The translations under genes and the position numbers were made by a program. Of a stretch of DNA of 64,000 nucleotides, positions 25,879-34,257 are shown piece after piece; the first letter of the stretch is position 1; the number at the start of each line of letters is the position of its first letter. The stretch comes from Luteolibacter sp. SL250. GTDB taxonomy: Bacteria > Verrucomicrobiota > Verrucomicrobiia > Verrucomicrobiales > Akkermansiaceae. Location of the stretch: positions 682,001 to 746,000 of the forward strand of contig NZ_CP113054.1 in the NCBI RefSeq assembly GCF_026625605.1, read 5' to 3'. The notes under the pieces are model-generated. The model was not told the DNA's origin. It searched no databases and saw only the letters and a program-made list of their open reading frames with translations.

Positions 25879-27093
25879 TCAATGGCCTTCCGCGAGGGCG
25901 TCCATGAGGTAGCGTGACGGGCGGAAATTCTCGATGAGCACCTCCCGCTGTTCACCGCGCTTCATCCGGACCTGGCTGATGTTGAAGTTCGGCGTCTTGT
26001 GGGGCGCGAACAGGATGTCGTCGTGGGTGGAGTTCTCGTGCTTCTTGAACATCTCCGGGATGATGTCGCCGCCGAGATGGTCGTCGCGGCCGGTGGCGAG
26101 GTGGCAGGTGCCGAGAACTTTCTCGTCCTGGATGTCCGCGCCTGACACGGGCAGCACCTGGGTGCCGAAGCCCAGCTCGCCCAGGGTGCCGGTCATCGGG
26201 TCATCCTTGAGGCGGGCGTTGTGGGCGTCGATGGTGGCCTGGTTGCCCGCGATGAGGGTGGAGGAAATGATGCGGCGGTCCGTGACCTCCAGCACACCCA
26301 GCGTGCCGTCCTCATACTTCATCGGGAACTGGCCGCGGGCGTCGTTCGGGACGAAATAGACTTCCCCGGCAGGAAGGTTCGCCACGTCAGGGGTCCGGCC
26401 ATTGCACAGGCCGTGGGATTTCTGCGCTTCCTGGTTGCCCAGGCCGAGCCAAGCGGTGAGCACGCGGCCGTCCTCCAGGGCGAAGTCGATCTCGATGGAG
26501 TCCGCCTTGGTCAGCGCGGTGCGGAGTTTTTCCGCGTCGCGGGAGACCTCATGGTAGTCCACGGCCAGACCACTGTTCAGGATGATGTCATTCAGCCCGT
26601 GCAGCGTCGCGCCGCGGAAGCCGTACTCCTTGCACTTCGCGGTGAGCGGAGCCGTTGCGGAGTAGGTGGAGATGCAGAGGATGATGTCGTAGTTCGGGTA
26701 AATGTCGCGGTCCAGGGACAGGTGGTTGCCCGCGGTGTCCCAGACGTCGTCCGCCAGGTCCAGGTTGGAGCCGTAGGTGCATTTGTAGGCGAACATCTCC
26801 CCGCCCTTCATGCCCAGTTTCTCCATGCTGCCCTTCCTGAGGCCCTCGTAGAAGTGCTTGTGGGCGTTCTTCTGGACGGGAAAGTCTTCTTCGTTGAGGA
26901 AGGCGAAGTCCTTGATGAGTCCCGCGGGTTCATCGAAGTCGATCAGGATACAGACGCGACAGCCCTCGGTCGGGGTGAAGACGGTGTCGAGGAGCCGGGT
27001 GAGGTTGAACGGGGGGAACTTGCGGTTCTCCGGGTGGAGGAGGATCTCCTCGCGGAGGTAGTCCGGCAGGCTGGGAGCGGCGGCGTGAAGCAT
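25879..27093 (-). CDS. M29-like (aminopeptidase T type) metallopeptidase
   Basis: The 404-residue protein matches the M29 aminopeptidase pattern in its C-terminal half: NLPAGEVYFVPNDARGQF (first metal-binding Glu), GTLGELGFGTQ (second Glu), DEKVLGTCHLATGRDDHLGGD (Glu, His and Asp ligands) and a final FNISQVRMKRG. The N-terminal half is an alpha/beta domain (CRVCILIDFDEPAG; YPNYDIILCISTYSAT). M29 enzymes remove N-terminal residues in the cytosol using two metals. The family is distant here, so the enzymatic role is probable rather than certain. Confidence 0.65.
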   Translation of the reverse strand: MLHAAAPSLPDYLREEILLHPENRKFPPFNLTRLLDTVFTPTEGCRVCILIDFDEPAGLIKDFAFLNEEDFPVQKNAHKHFYEGLRKGSMEKLGMKGGEMFAYKCTYGSNLDLADDVWDTAGNHLSLDRDIYPNYDIILCISTYSATAPLTAKCKEYGFRGATLHGLNDIILNSGLAVDYHEVSRDAEKLRTALTKADSIEIDFALEDGRVLTAWLGLGNQEAQKSHGLCNGRTPDVANLPAGEVYFVPNDARGQFPMKYEDGTLGVLEVTDRRIISSTLIAGNQATIDAHNARLKDDPMTGTLGELGFGTQVLPVSGADIQDEKVLGTCHLATGRDDHLGGDIIPEMFKKHENSTHDDILFAPHKTPNFNISQVRMKRGEQREVLIENFRPSRYLMDALAEGH

Positions 27094-27165
27094 AGATGTT
27101 GCTAACTTAGGAACGATGCGGGATGCCGCAAGGGGCTATTTTGGAATGGTCCTGCCGGTGTTTTC

Positions 27166-28032
27166 TCAGACCCAGGAACGGGACAGCAGCTCCTTGAGCC
27201 GCTCCGCATCCGTGGCGGATGTCTTTGCCACGAACCCGCGGGCATGGGCGAAATGAACGTCCGCCTCCTCCCCGATGCGGGTAAAGTCCAGGCCGGGATG
27301 GTCATTGTGGCGGGAAAGCGCGTAGCCCGCGCCGCGGCGGTCCGGATACACCAGCCCGGCGATGCCCTGCTCCTCCGGCGGCAGGGACTGGATGTAGCGT
27401 CCCATCCCGGAGGATGGTTCGTCCGGCAGCGGCTCGGTGCGTGGCATGGCCAGCACCCGGAACGGGCCGGCCTCATGAGCGATCTCCCAGACCTGCGCGG
27501 TCCGCGAGATGTAGTCCAGCCGCTCGCGCAGGTTCCGCAGGTAGGAAAGGAGGTCATCACCGATCCACTTCATCGCTTCCCAAAGTGTGTCGCCCGGCGC
27601 GAGCGCGGTGGAGGAGGCGAAGCGGCGCAACAGCGTCAGATCCACGGGTGACTGGAGCTTCGACAGTGTCTCCCGTTCCACTCCCAGCCAGCGGGCGGTC
27701 TCCACCGGACCGCGGGTGTCGAACCATTCGGCGGGTTCCAGCCAGTCGCAGAACGCGCGGCCATCATCATAGACGCCCAGATCCATCATCACCAGGCTCA
27801 GCGCGCACATCGGCGGGTGATCCTTCGGAAACTGGTGGTGGTCGAAGTTTCCGCGCGCGGGGTCATGCTCGCCCCCGACATCCACCACGGCCGTGGAAAG
27901 GTCATCCAGATCCTCCTGGGTTGGCTCACGGCGCACGACGGGCGCTTGGTGGACGGAGATGAGCAGGCAGCAGGCGAGGAACTCGTCTTTGTGGGAGCCG
28001 CCGGGGTGGGTGAGGATCAGGGAATAGCTCAT
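27166..28032 (-). CDS. MYG1-family (UPF0160) DHH-like nuclease/phosphoesterase
   Basis: From the ATG at 28032 it has 288 residues and begins SLILTHPGGSHKDEFLACCLL, the MYG1 version of the metal-binding T-H-x-G-x-F-H-x-D motif, then VVDVGGEHDPARGNFDHHQF (the DHH-like motif). The C-terminal half (HNDHPGLDFTRIGEEADVHFAHARGFVAKT) matches the family's end. MYG1 proteins are 3'-5' RNA exonucleases in eukaryotes; the bacterial role is not established. The first motif ends with K-D-E instead of A-D-D, so the catalytic set is slightly altered. Confidence 0.8.
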   Translation of the reverse strand: MSYSLILTHPGGSHKDEFLACCLLISVHQAPVVRREPTQEDLDDLSTAVVDVGGEHDPARGNFDHHQFPKDHPPMCALSLVMMDLGVYDDGRAFCDWLEPAEWFDTRGPVETARWLGVERETLSKLQSPVDLTLLRRFASSTALAPGDTLWEAMKWIGDDLLSYLRNLRERLDYISRTAQVWEIAHEAGPFRVLAMPRTEPLPDEPSSGMGRYIQSLPPEEQGIAGLVYPDRRGAGYALSRHNDHPGLDFTRIGEEADVHFAHARGFVAKTSATDAERLKELLSRSWV

Positions 28033-28171
28033 GGGACGATGGTTGGAGGAACCGCACCTTAGGCCCGGAACAGAACATGGGAAGAATTTTGCGGAGACAG
28101 GAAACGAAGCTTCGCGTGCTTTTTGCCGGACTTTCATCGGATCTTCATCCATCCGGGTAGGCTATCCGGTC

Positions 28172-28765
28172 ATGGGCAGCAAAACACTCAGGGAGGTGCT
28201 CCCGCGACAACTGCGCTTCTGGTCCCTCCACTGCACGCTCAATGCCCTGCCGAGTCTGGCGATCGCCCTCGGCTGGCTGGGCCTGTGGAAGAGCGGCGTC
28301 GCCATCCTCGCCATGATGTCCGCCATCGTTTCGTTCATCCTTTTATATGCCGTGGTGACTTCGGTGGTCCGTCCGCTGGCGGATGGCGACAGTATCCTCT
28401 CGCGGGCGCTCAAGCTCGGGACGAAAACGCGGTCGTTGATTTCGGGAGGCAGCCTGTTGGCCGTCACCACCGGGATGGGGGTGCCATTCACTCCGGATTT
28501 CTGGTGCGGCTTCGGGGCGTCCGTGATCGTGGATTCACTGCGGACCATTGCCGAGATCGGAGCGTTTCCAGCTCAGTTCGAGCCGGATGTCCCGCGGCTT
28601 GGAAATGTGTCCTTCGGGTCGATCTATCTCACCACGATGCTGGAGGGCCTGCTGCTCTCCATGCTCCTGTTCATGCTGTCCTTCTTTTGCGTGATTCTGC
28701 TCCAAAGACGGGACCGGAAAATGGCCTACGCGTCCGGAAGTCCGGTCGGGGAAGCCGTGAATTGA
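28172..28765 (+). CDS. Four-TM membrane protein of unknown function
   Basis: The ATG at 28172 (MGSKTLREVLPRQLRF) gives 197 residues. Four hydrophobic segments are visible: LNALPSLAIALGWLGLW, GVAILAMMSAIVSFILLYAVVTSVV, a moderately hydrophobic DFWCGFGASVIVDSLRTIAEIG region, and TTMLEGLLLSMLLFMLSFFCVILL. The tail is basic (QRRDRKMA). Divergent from the MYG1 gene and upstream of typA on the same strand, with a 110-base gap. No family recognised. Confidence 0.62.
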   Translation: MGSKTLREVLPRQLRFWSLHCTLNALPSLAIALGWLGLWKSGVAILAMMSAIVSFILLYAVVTSVVRPLADGDSILSRALKLGTKTRSLISGGSLLAVTTGMGVPFTPDFWCGFGASVIVDSLRTIAEIGAFPAQFEPDVPRLGNVSFGSIYLTTMLEGLLLSMLLFMLSFFCVILLQRRDRKMAYASGSPVGEAVN

Positions 28766-28875
28766 GACGGATTCGCCGGAAAAGCTTGAAAATCACGCCT
28801 TGCCAGCGGCGGAAAAAGCGTGCATAGCCCCGGCCCCGCCCGAACCGGGAGGTCCACTCATCGTCGTTTTTTCCC

Positions 28876-30720
28876 ATGTCACTCAAGATCCGAAACCTCG
28901 CCATCATCGCCCACGTTGACCATGGGAAGACCACCCTCGTTGACCAACTCCTCCAGGCAGGAGGCACCTACCGTGAGAACCAGGCGCAGCAGGAGCGCGC
29001 GATGGACTCCATGGACCTCGAGAAGGAAAAGGGCATCACCATCAAGGCGAAGAACACCTCCATCCACTGGGAAGGCTACACGATCAACATCGTGGACACC
29101 CCGGGCCACGCCGACTTCGGCGCGGAAGTGGAGCGCGTGATGAAGATGGTGGACGGCGTGCTTCTCGTCGTGGACGCCTTTGGCGGTCCGCAGGCCCAGA
29201 CCCGCTTCGTTCTCCGCAAGGCTCTCGCCGAAGGCCTGAAGCCGATCGTCGTCATCAACAAGATCGACCGCCCGCTGGCCGACCCGATGAAGGTGCATGA
29301 CCAGGTGCTGGAGCTGTTCCTCGACCTGGACGCGACCGAAGACCAGTTCAACGCCCCCTTCGCCTACGGCTCCGCCCGTGACGGCTACTTCATGGACAAG
29401 CCGGATGACGAGAAGGTGGACTGCATCCCCCTCCTCAAGAAAATCGTCGAGTTCATCCCCGAGCCGAAGGCCGATCCGGAAGCACCGTTCTCCATGCTCG
29501 TCTCCAACATCGAGTGGGACAACTTCGTCGGTCGTGTGGCCGTCGGCAAGGTCCTCGGTGGCAGCGTGAAGAAGGGCGACACCGTCTGGCTGATCCGCAA
29601 GGACGGCACCAAGCAACAGTCGAAGGTCATGAAGACCTTCAGCTACTCCGGTCTGGCCACCACCGACTCCGAAGGCTGCTCCGCCGGTGGCATCGTGGGT
29701 GTCGCCGCAGGCATCGACAACGTGGACATCGGTGAGACCCTCGCCGGTGCCGCCGATATGGAAGGCTTGCCGTTCGTCGAGATCGACCCGCCGACGGTGT
29801 CCATGCAGTTCTCCATCAACGACGGCCCGCTGGCCGGCAAGGAAGGCAAGCACGTGACCTCCCGCGCCATCCGCGAGCGCCTCATGCACGAGCTGAAGAC
29901 GAACATCTCCATCCAGGTGGAGGACACGGATCAGGCCGGTGTATTCAGTGTCTCCGCCCGGGGTGCCATGCAGATCGCCGTTCTCGTCGAGCAGATGCGC
30001 CGCGAGGGCTTCGAGGTCTGCGTCTCCCGTCCGACCGTGATCTACCGCCGCGATGAGAACGGCAAGCTGCTCGAGCCGTTCGAGACCCTCTACGTGGAAG
30101 CTCCCGGCGACTACGCCCAAGGCATCCTCAAGAGCATCTCCAACCGCAAGGGCCTGCTGGAGAACATGGACACGGAGGCCTCCGGCCGCGTGTTCATCCA
30201 GGCGTCCATCCCGACCCGCGGCCTCATCGGCTTCGAGACGGAGCTGGTCAACCTGACCTCCGGCCACGGCATCATGTCCCACCTCTTCAAGGAATACGCG
30301 GAGCACGCCGGCGAGATCGTCACCCGCACCACCGGCACTCTGGTTTCCATGGATTCCGGCGCGGCGACCACCTACTCGCTGCAGGCTCTGGAAGAGCGCG
30401 GCATCCTCTTCGTCGGCCCGAACGACGCGGTCTATGCCGGCATGCTCGTCGGTGAAAACCCGCGCGTCGGCGACCTGCCGGTGAACCCGGTCAAGGAGAA
30501 GCACCTGGACAACATGCGCTCCTCCGGCAAGGACAAGACCTCCAAGCTCACCCCTCCGGTCCGCTTCTCGCTCGAGCGCGCCATCGAATACATCGATGCC
30601 GACGAGCTGGTGGAAGCGACCCCGAAGAACATCCGTCTCCGCAAGCGCATCCTGGACGCCAACGCCCGCAAGCGCGCTGCCAAGGGGCCGAGCGTCGAGG
30701 ACCGCAGCAACCGCGGTTGA
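28876..30720 (+). CDS. typA: Ribosome-associated GTPase TypA/BipA
   Basis: The 614-residue translational GTPase has all G motifs: AHVDHGKTTL (G1), KGITI (G2), DTPGHADF (G3), NKIDRP (G4) and GSAR-type G5 (AYGSARDG). The C-terminal region has TypA-specific blocks: PTRGLIGFETELVNLTSGHGIMSHLF and SMDSGAATTYSLQALEERG. It binds the ribosome and helps growth and ribosome assembly under stress. Full length, with a clear terminator 33 bases after the stop. Confidence 0.97.
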   Translation: MSLKIRNLAIIAHVDHGKTTLVDQLLQAGGTYRENQAQQERAMDSMDLEKEKGITIKAKNTSIHWEGYTINIVDTPGHADFGAEVERVMKMVDGVLLVVDAFGGPQAQTRFVLRKALAEGLKPIVVINKIDRPLADPMKVHDQVLELFLDLDATEDQFNAPFAYGSARDGYFMDKPDDEKVDCIPLLKKIVEFIPEPKADPEAPFSMLVSNIEWDNFVGRVAVGKVLGGSVKKGDTVWLIRKDGTKQQSKVMKTFSYSGLATTDSEGCSAGGIVGVAAGIDNVDIGETLAGAADMEGLPFVEIDPPTVSMQFSINDGPLAGKEGKHVTSRAIRERLMHELKTNISIQVEDTDQAGVFSVSARGAMQIAVLVEQMRREGFEVCVSRPTVIYRRDENGKLLEPFETLYVEAPGDYAQGILKSISNRKGLLENMDTEASGRVFIQASIPTRGLIGFETELVNLTSGHGIMSHLFKEYAEHAGEIVTRTTGTLVSMDSGAATTYSLQALEERGILFVGPNDAVYAGMLVGENPRVGDLPVNPVKEKHLDNMRSSGKDKTSKLTPPVRFSLERAIEYIDADELVEATPKNIRLRKRILDANARKRAAKGPSVEDRSNRG

Positions 30721-30752
30721 TCGGTACGGAGTCTGATTCTCCAAATCTCAGG

Positions 30753-30781
30753 AAAGGGCGGCATTCGTGCCGCCCTTTTTG
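30753..30781 (+). terminator. Rho-independent terminator after typA
   Basis: An 11-bp stem AAAGGGCGGCA / TGCCGCCCTTT with a stable TTCG tetraloop is followed by TTTTGTT. It also separates typA from the convergent response-regulator gene. Confidence 0.92.
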
Positions 30782-30799
30782 TTGCCGGGAAAGCGGACG

Positions 30800-31423
30800 T
30801 CAGTTTCCGCTCAGGGCCTCGACCGCGATCAGGCACGCGGCGGTCCGGGTCTCGACATTCAGCGTGCCGAAGATCTCCAGCACGTGCTTCTTTACGGTGC
30901 TTTCGCTGATGCCGAGGATCGTTGCGATGTCGCCGTTGGTTTTCCCCTGTGCGAGCCAGAGCAATGTCTCCGCGACGCGCGGCGTGAGGCCGAATGCCCT
31001 CTCCAGCGGCGCGGCCGAGGAGAAATCAGGATCGAAGGCGGGCACGGTCGTCTGTTCCGCGCGCCTCAGCCGGGATGCGATGGCGGCGAGCAGCTCGGCC
31101 TTGGCGACGGGCTTCGTGAGGTAGTCGTCGGCGCCGAGGTTCATCCCGGAGCGGATGTCCGGTTTCTCACCCTTGGCCGTCAGGAAGATGAAAGGGGTCG
31201 CCTCCGTGGTCTTGTCCGCCCGCAGTTCGCGGAGCACGCCGTAGCCGTCCAGCTCCGGCATCATGACATCGCAGAGAATGAGGTCCGGCTTTTCCCGCAG
31301 GGCGGCCTCAACGCCGGTGCGGCCGTTCTCCGCGGATACGGGATGGTATTTCTCCAGGCGCAGGATGGTCGCGAGGTTGCGGCGCATCTCCGGCTCGTCC
31401 TCGATAATCAGGATCGTTTTCAT
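30800..31423 (-). CDS. Response regulator with LuxR-type HTH output
   Basis: The 207-residue protein has a receiver domain (residues 1-120): acidic pocket IIEDEPE, phospho-acceptor Asp52 in LILCDVMMPELDG, Thr in FIFLTAKG and Lys in YLTKPVAK. Residues ~140-205 are a NarL/LuxR HTH (LTPRVAETLLWLAQGKTNGDIATILGISESTVKKHVLEIFGTLNVETRTAA). Its start overlaps the histidine-kinase stop (ATGA), so kinase and regulator are translationally coupled and likely cognate. Targets are unknown. Confidence 0.95.
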   Translation of the reverse strand: MKTILIIEDEPEMRRNLATILRLEKYHPVSAENGRTGVEAALREKPDLILCDVMMPELDGYGVLRELRADKTTEATPFIFLTAKGEKPDIRSGMNLGADDYLTKPVAKAELLAAIASRLRRAEQTTVPAFDPDFSSAAPLERAFGLTPRVAETLLWLAQGKTNGDIATILGISESTVKKHVLEIFGTLNVETRTAACLIAVEALSGN

Positions 31424-34134
31424 GAAAGTGGGATGGTGACGGTGAAAGTGGTGCCCGCACCCTGCCGCGTTTCCACGGAGATGTCGCCGCGGTGGAGTTC
31501 CACGCTTTGTTTGACGATGACGAGGCCCAAGCCCGTGCCGGGTGTCTGGCCGACATTCGATCCCCGGCGGAATGCTTCGAACAACGAAGGCAAATCCTCT
31601 TCCGGGATGCCGATTCCTTCATCGCGGATCACGAAGCGAAGCAGTCCATCCGTGGCCGACGCGCGGAATGTCACCGGCGTCCCGTCCGGCGAATATTTCA
31701 CCGCGTTGTTCAACAGGTTGAGGAGGATGTGGCGCAGCAGCCGCTCGTCGGCCATGGCTTCCTCCGGGAGATCGGTGGTGGAGAACTCGATGGGGCGGCG
31801 GGCGTCGGTGGTGGAGCGGACCTCATCGACCAGCCGCCGGAACAGCGCGGCGAGATCGAGCGGCCGCGGCACGAACTCCATGCGCCCGGAGTCGAGCCGG
31901 CCCAGCAGCAGCACGTCCTCCATCAGGCCCGCCATCCGGCGGGAGTTCTTGATGATGGACTGGAGCTGCTCGCCGCGCTCGGCGGCTTCCAGTTGGTCGA
32001 GGTAGTCGTCGAGGATCTCCGCGGACGACTGGATGATGCCCAGCGGCGTGCGGAACTCATGGGAGACCATGGAGACGAAGTTGCTCTTGAGCTGGTTCAG
32101 CTCCCGCTCGCGCTCCAGGGACCGCTTCAACTCCATCTCCGCGTGCTTCCTTGCGGAGATGTCCGTGATGAACGCCTGCATGATGTTCTTTTCCCCATGG
32201 GGGATGCGGTTGAGCGTCACCTCGAGCTGGAGTTCATGTCCGTCCTTGTGGCAGTGGGTCCACTCGAACTGCGACAGTCCGGTTTCCAGGCATCTGCCGA
32301 TCTCCCGTCGGGCGACGGTTTCTGAAAGCTCTCCGTTCGCCTGGTACTCCGGCGCGATTTCGGATGGATGGATGCCGATGAAATCCTCCGGCGCCCTTCC
32401 CAGAATTTTCGCGGCGGCGGGGTTCACCTCGGAGAAGCGGTGGTTCTCGTCATGCAGCATCACCCCCTGGCTGGACGACTCGAACAGTGTGCGGAATTTT
32501 TTCTCCGACTCGCGGATCGCCTGTTCCGCCTGCCTGCGTGGCGTGATGTCCTCGACGATGCCCCACAACTCATCCTCTCCGTTCAGCCCGCGGATCTTCA
32601 TTCCGTTGATGACGATGGGCACGAGGTGGCCGTCACGGTGGATGTATTCCTTTTCGAACGGACCGAAGCGCCCCTCGCGGGCGACGAGCTCCAGGATGAG
32701 CTTTTCCTGCTCCTCATACTTGCGCGGGGTGATGTCCCAGTAGCTCAGCGCGGTGGCCTCCTCCGGCGTGTAGCCGATCATCCTGCCGAAGGATTCGTTC
32801 ACCTGGATCAGGTCCCCTTCCCAGTTCACCCGTGCCATGCCCAGCGGAGAAAACTCGAACAGTGCCTTGAATTTCTCCTCGGACTCGCGGAGCGCGCTCT
32901 CCGCGGCGTGGCGGGCGGAGATGTCCTCGGCGATGCCCCATACCTGCACCTCGCCGGTGGAGGAGACGACGCGAACGCCATTCAGCCGCACGGGGATGCG
33001 CCGGCCGTCCTTGTGGATGTACTCCTTGTCAAAGGGACCGAAGCGGCCGGTGCGCCCGAGGGCCTCGATGGAACTACGTTGTCCGTCGTAGTAGCGCTCC
33101 GGAGTGATGTCCCAGTAACTCATTTCCCCCAACTCGGAGATGTCATAGCCCACCAGCTCGCAGAACGCCGGGTTCGCCTGCTGGAAGCGGGCCTGTTCAT
33201 CCACCTGGGCCATGCCAAGCGGGGAAAACCTGAAGAGCTGCTTGAACCGCTCCTCGGAGATCACGAGTTCCGCGGTCCGTTCCGCGATGCGCTGCTCCAA
33301 CGTCTGGTTGAGTTGGCGCACCTCGTCCTCAGCGATCTTCCGCGCGGTGTGGTCCTCATGGACGCACACCACCTCGATGATGCGGCCCGCAGGGTCGAAC
33401 ACGGGGAACATCGTCGATCCGATCCAGCGAACGCCCTTCCCCTCCTGGTCCGGCGCGGTTTTCAACTGGAAGGGGATCGGCGGTATCACGGAAACTTCAC
33501 CGCCGAACGCGCGCCGGACCTTGTCCATATGGCCGGCCTCCTCGAGCTGGTGGTCTTGCAGGATGTTGAAATCCTTGAGGTCCTCCATGATGAGCTGGAA
33601 GAGCTCCCCGAAAGCACGGTTCACCTGCCGGGTGGAACCATCCGGAGCGAAAATCTGCATGCTCATGGGGATCTGTTCGAAGACGCGGTGCCAGCGGGTT
33701 TCCGAAAGGCGGAGCTCCGCTTCCATCCGCTTGCTGCCGTCGATGTTGCGGGCGGTGCTGAGGATGAGCGTCCGCCCGCCGGAGGGCAGGCTGGTGGCCA
33801 CCACGTCGATGAATTCATCCACCCCGTCGCCGCGGCGGGTCAGCCATTCCGTGCGGTGGCTTCCTTTCTCCATCGCCAGCCGCATGGTTTCGCGCGCGGC
33901 CGCTTCGGTGGTCCTGCCGTCCGCCTGATATTCCGGGCAGATGTCCATCAGCGTGCGGCCGATGACTTTCTCCGGCGGCAGCCCGGTGGCACGGAAGAAC
34001 GCCTCGTTGCCTGCGACGAACTCCATCGTTTCCGGATCCATGAGGTTCATCGCATCGGTGCTCCGCTCGAATAGCAGGCGGAACCACTCCGCGCTGCCGG
34101 AGAGTGCGTCGATGCCGCCTGTGTGGGAGTCCAT
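31420..34134 (-). CDS. Soluble histidine kinase with five PAS domains
   Basis: From the ATG at 34134 the protein has 904 residues and no membrane segment. Five PAS/PAC units begin at about 14 (AEWFRLLFERS), 145 (WHRVFEQIP), 285 (RFKQLFRFSPLGMAQV), 415 (KFKALFEFSPLGMARV) and 540 (KFRTLFESSSQGVML); units 3 and 4 are near-duplicates with the shared PLGMA and SYWDITP strings. A HisKA domain follows with His692 (VSHEFRTPLG), then HATPase with N box NNAVKYS, DEGIGIP and GTGLGL. The stacked PAS domains suggest sensing of several cytosolic cues (redox, oxygen, ligands). Cognate regulator is the overlapping downstream gene. Confidence 0.93.
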   Translation of the reverse strand: MDSHTGGIDALSGSAEWFRLLFERSTDAMNLMDPETMEFVAGNEAFFRATGLPPEKVIGRTLMDICPEYQADGRTTEAAARETMRLAMEKGSHRTEWLTRRGDGVDEFIDVVATSLPSGGRTLILSTARNIDGSKRMEAELRLSETRWHRVFEQIPMSMQIFAPDGSTRQVNRAFGELFQLIMEDLKDFNILQDHQLEEAGHMDKVRRAFGGEVSVIPPIPFQLKTAPDQEGKGVRWIGSTMFPVFDPAGRIIEVVCVHEDHTARKIAEDEVRQLNQTLEQRIAERTAELVISEERFKQLFRFSPLGMAQVDEQARFQQANPAFCELVGYDISELGEMSYWDITPERYYDGQRSSIEALGRTGRFGPFDKEYIHKDGRRIPVRLNGVRVVSSTGEVQVWGIAEDISARHAAESALRESEEKFKALFEFSPLGMARVNWEGDLIQVNESFGRMIGYTPEEATALSYWDITPRKYEEQEKLILELVAREGRFGPFEKEYIHRDGHLVPIVINGMKIRGLNGEDELWGIVEDITPRRQAEQAIRESEKKFRTLFESSSQGVMLHDENHRFSEVNPAAAKILGRAPEDFIGIHPSEIAPEYQANGELSETVARREIGRCLETGLSQFEWTHCHKDGHELQLEVTLNRIPHGEKNIMQAFITDISARKHAEMELKRSLERERELNQLKSNFVSMVSHEFRTPLGIIQSSAEILDDYLDQLEAAERGEQLQSIIKNSRRMAGLMEDVLLLGRLDSGRMEFVPRPLDLAALFRRLVDEVRSTTDARRPIEFSTTDLPEEAMADERLLRHILLNLLNNAVKYSPDGTPVTFRASATDGLLRFVIRDEGIGIPEEDLPSLFEAFRRGSNVGQTPGTGLGLVIVKQSVELHRGDISVETRQGAGTTFTVTIPLS

Positions 34135-34257
34135 GTGCCCTTTATGACGCGGGCGCGGGCGGAAGGAAAGGCGCGGCTGCTGGACCTTTCGGCCCATTTA
34201 CCGGATGGCGGATTTCCCCTTATCACCGACCGCCCGCAGCAACCCGGGCATCCCATC

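Noticed and set aside
28879-30744. A 621-codon open frame on the minus strand opposite typA
   Set aside because: It is a shadow of TypA caused by GC-rich codon use. The plus-strand protein has every GTPase motif; the other frame has no recognisable domain.
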